This document shows positions 61,446 through 64,000 of a stretch of DNA of 64,000 nucleotides, in pieces. The position numbers were made by a program, and so were the translations under genes. How positions within the stretch are numbered: the first letter of the stretch is position 1; each line of letters starts with the position of its first letter. The notes beneath the pieces were generated by a model. That model saw nothing but the letters and a program-made list of their open reading frames with translations, made no database searches and was not told the DNA's origin. The stretch is from Erodium maritimum (taxonomy: Eukaryota; Streptophyta; Magnoliopsida; Geraniales; Geraniaceae), in assembly GCA_963921825.1 (NCBI GenBank), contig OY997589.1, forward strand, positions 51,640,546 through 51,704,545. Reading direction: 5' to 3'.

Positions 61446-63640
61446 TAGCTACACCACACAACCTCCACCAGTAACCAGTAACCAATCACAATCACAAATA
61501 AGTTCAAACAGACAGTGACGACACCGGTGACAACTCCACAGGCACTCAAGGCCAACAAAACACTGACAACCAAACACAGGTTCAACAACCCTACGGGCCC
61601 TCATGGCCACCCAAGACACCAACGATAAAGTACGGGTTCACAACCCCACGGGCACTCACGGCCACCCAAAACACCGAAACGACAACACGGGCTCTCATGG
61701 CCACCCAAGACTCAGCAATAAATAACATAGGCTCTCAAGGCCACCCAACTCGGCAATAAATAACACGGGCTCTCAAGGCCACCCAAACTCAACAACAAAT
61801 AACACGGGCTCTCAAGGCCACCCAAACTCAACAACAAATAACACGGGCTCTCAAGGCCACCCAAACTCAAGAACAATTAACGCACAACAACCTCCGGCAT
61901 AAACGATGCCTCCAATAGTCCTAAGATCACTAGTTTCACAAACAACCTCCGGGCATGGCCATATGCCTCCAGCAGTCCTACTATCAACAGTTTCACAATC
62001 AACCTCCGGGCATGGTCATATGCCTCCAGTCAAACAATTAACGCTAAGTTCTCTGCTCCTACGACACTACTAAGTGTCACATGCATTTCCAGTATTCGCT
62101 ACGTTCCCGTATCATGCATTTCTAATATTCGATAACCTAAATAACCCACGACACCCCGGTGTCACATGCAATTCTACAGTTAACTTTCCCTAGTCAGGGC
62201 CGAGATCCGGCTACTTTTCCCTACCTCGTAAGCAACTCCAAAAGCGTTCCACTAAACCCGAGATGAAACGCAGTCACTCGCCGAGCCTCCCTTTGCCTCG
62301 GTCCGCAGCACGATCTAAAAGAACACAGATTTAACTCACTTTTAAGCTAGTACGAACAGGTCGAAAATTAAATAACTCAACGCCCAAAATTAATAACGGT
62401 TCCGCCGTTAAGTTAACGGCTGCGATTTGTCCATTTTAAATTCGACAGTTGTCGTTTACACTCGAGCGGGATAAAAGTCGGATTACAACGGATCGGGTTC
62501 GAGCACTCGCGCACCGAACCCAGGTTTGATCTAAACCCCGTTTAAACCCCTTTTAAACTTAAAACCGTCTTTGAACTCCTTTGCTTTGTTTAAATCCGAC
62601 TTCGACTTGAACACAACGGTTTCCTTCCGCTCGTTTCCAAACTCGACATTTTTGGTCCGAAACCCTTCTAAAACCGATTTGATTTCGTTTTCCCTCCTTT
62701 TTGATTTAACTTAACTCAAATTCGTTTAACGACCGACCTTCGTTTTAAACCCCAATTAATTCAACCGATTTAGTTTTATCGATAACTAATTAATCGAACT
62801 TTTAACCTAAAACAGATTTTTCAACGTAACGCTCAAATTAAACCCTTTTCTTCTTCAACGTTAACCAAATCTGGAAGTCGTTCGAAACCTAACAATAGTA
62901 TCAAAACTTTGTTCAACTTTACAATTTTCAGATTTACAACAATACAACAAATCCTTTAAACAACCAGATCTACGTTTTCTGTTCTGTTCCCTTCCATTTC
63001 GGGAGCTCCGTTCCATCCCGACCGGATCTAAACGAACTCGGGAACGGGAAAGCAAAGACGAAGAAGAACGGATCGGGTTAGGTACGGCCGACCACCGGCG
63101 CCGGTCGGCCGAAGTTCCACGGCCGAGAACTAACCGTGAGGATGGCGGCGGTGCACGGCGGTGTACGGCGGCGTACGGCTGCGTAGGGCTGGGGTCCGGA
63201 CGGCTCGTCCCGTTCCGGATCTGGCGAGCTCGCCGGCGACGGCTGGAGCTCGGGGCGAGTTAGGGCTCGGACGGGAAGACCGGAGACGGGAAGAGGGCGG
63301 CGGCGCGTTAGGGTTCGGACGGTACCGGTGGTGGACGGTGGTGGCGTGGGGAGATCGGTGGCGAAAAGGGTGGCCGGAGCTGGTGGTGGCCGGTGCTGGT
63401 TCGGCGAGGAAGACGAAGGAGAAGAGTGAGGCAGGGAGCTCGGGGACAGGGTTGCCGGAGCGGTGACGGGGTCGGGATGGAGGAGGAAGGGATGAGACGG
63501 TGCCGGTGAGGGAGGTGGCGGCCGGAACTGTGGTGGACGGCGTCGGTTTCGGCGAGGAAGACGAGAGAGGAGAGAGAGAGGAGAGGGTGAGGGCGGCTGA
63601 GGTGTGAGGGAAAATAGGGTTTCAGAAGTGTGAGGCTGGG

Positions 63641-63647
63641 TTATATA
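63641..63647 (-). promoter_or_regulatory. TATA box of solo LTR 5
   Basis: TATATAA on the minus strand, followed within about 30 bp by AGGGTTT-type leader reversed as aaaccctat, as in solo LTRs 1 and 2. Confidence 0.45.
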
Positions 63648-63805
63648 CCCAGGCCTGACCAGATTGGGCCTCAGCTGGGCTGGGCTGGGCCTGGCCTGGT
63701 CCAGACCTGCTTTCCCTTTTTTTTTTTTTTTCACTCATTTCAAAAACTTACCCTAATGTTTTCGTTTGCAAATTAATACCTTAACGAAACGAAGCGGGTT
63801 TTACA

Positions 63806-64000
63806 GTAATATGTAAGAAACCAGGAGTAACAAAATGTTCTTTTTGTTCCTCAAGGGACTCCTATGGGCCTCTAGTTGTGTATAGGCATACATATGCCTA
63901 TTAAAGTACCCCAACAACAGTGAAAAAACTCAATTCGAGACTATTTGGGATTAAAACAAAATAGCCTCTCATATAAATATACACTATAATACTTAAGAAG
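63806..64000 (+). repeat. satellite array, block 6 (continues past the window)
   Basis: Resumes the B monomer interrupted at 60,720 and runs through most of a C monomer to the right edge, same orientation. Confidence 0.95.

Larger units (their letters stand above)
60721..63805 (-). mobile_element. solo LTR 5, mosaic of the two LTR types
   Basis: A 3,085-bp insert, TGTCACGCCCC to GGGTTTTACA, TSD gtaat. From the left end to about 62,390 it follows the architecture of solo LTR 4 and the complete element (cctacctcg, tcactcgccgagc, cacgatctaaaagaacac, caacgcccaaaa). From there it follows solo LTRs 1 and 2 (attaataacggttccgccg onward, GC-rich leader, TATATAA on the minus strand at 63,647-63,641). 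A ~43-bp minisatellite with cgatcccagtcggg cores lies at 61,256-61,445. The 218-codon minus-strand frame at 63,078-63,734 is proline/serine low complexity and not taken as a gene. Confidence 0.9.

Noticed and set aside
63078-63734. 218-codon proline/serine-rich frame on the minus strand
   Set aside because: It lies across the TATA box and GC-rich leader of a solo LTR, is low complexity, and the equivalent frame is not kept in solo LTRs 1 and 2.
1-64000. A new multi-gene biological system such as a defence or biosynthetic cluster
   Set aside because: Apart from retroelement proteins and the TOR-like fragment, no frame has protein-like content; the window is satellite and transposable elements.

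Overview
The window is plant nuclear DNA from a satellite-rich, centromeric or pericentromeric region. The signs are a ~180-bp tandem satellite, plant L1-type LINEs with RRM-containing ORF1 proteins, a chromovirus-type Ty3/gypsy element, a Ty1/copia element with a tRNA-Met primer site, and a fragment resembling the plant TOR kinase gene. I cannot name the species. No intact host gene is visible, and I see no bacterial-style genes, operons or CRISPR array.

Layout. Bases 1-1,306 are decayed host-like DNA, with two minus-strand exon remnants of a TOR-like gene at 598-847. Bases 1,324-7,913 are a full-length LINE flanked by a 17-bp target-site duplication. ORF1 is open; ORF2 carries one frameshift and one stop. 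After a short unique stretch, a second LINE (about 8,160-10,218) keeps only its leader and an ORF1 with one internal stop, then ends abruptly against the satellite.

From 10,219 to the right edge the ground state is one satellite array in one orientation (about 18.0 kb in six blocks). Three monomer types (A 179 bp, B 179 bp, C about 183 bp) repeat as an ABC trimer of about 541 bp. In places there is a further 1,981-bp 11-mer (three ABC trimers plus one BC dimer). The array is split by five direct insertions of one LTR family, each with TG...CA ends and an exact 5-bp target-site duplication: four solo LTRs (19,850-23,158; 26,764-33,034; 34,501-37,705; 60,721-63,805) and one complete element (39,915-59,808). 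A sixth, opposite-strand solo LTR (27,456-30,550) sits inside the second.

The complete element lies on the minus strand. It has two 2,955-bp LTRs, a tRNA-Met-like primer site, a polypurine tract and one long gag-pol reading frame (two zinc knuckles, protease, RT, RNase H, integrase, chromodomain) with a single in-frame TGA. A Ty1/copia element (42,971-51,432; 1,688-bp LTRs, TSD gcgtt) has landed inside its chromodomain codons. Both elements look very young (5 differences in 2,955 bp and 3 in 1,688 bp between LTR pairs), yet the copia coding region is heavily decayed. It was therefore probably already defective when it was copied, with enzymes supplied in trans.

There is no gene network here. 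The interest lies in how the retroelements use the satellite (same orientation, clustered insertion phases), in the exchange of promoter segments among otherwise related LTRs, in the satellite's nested order and dyad symmetries, and in a run of long hairpins in the copia LTR.
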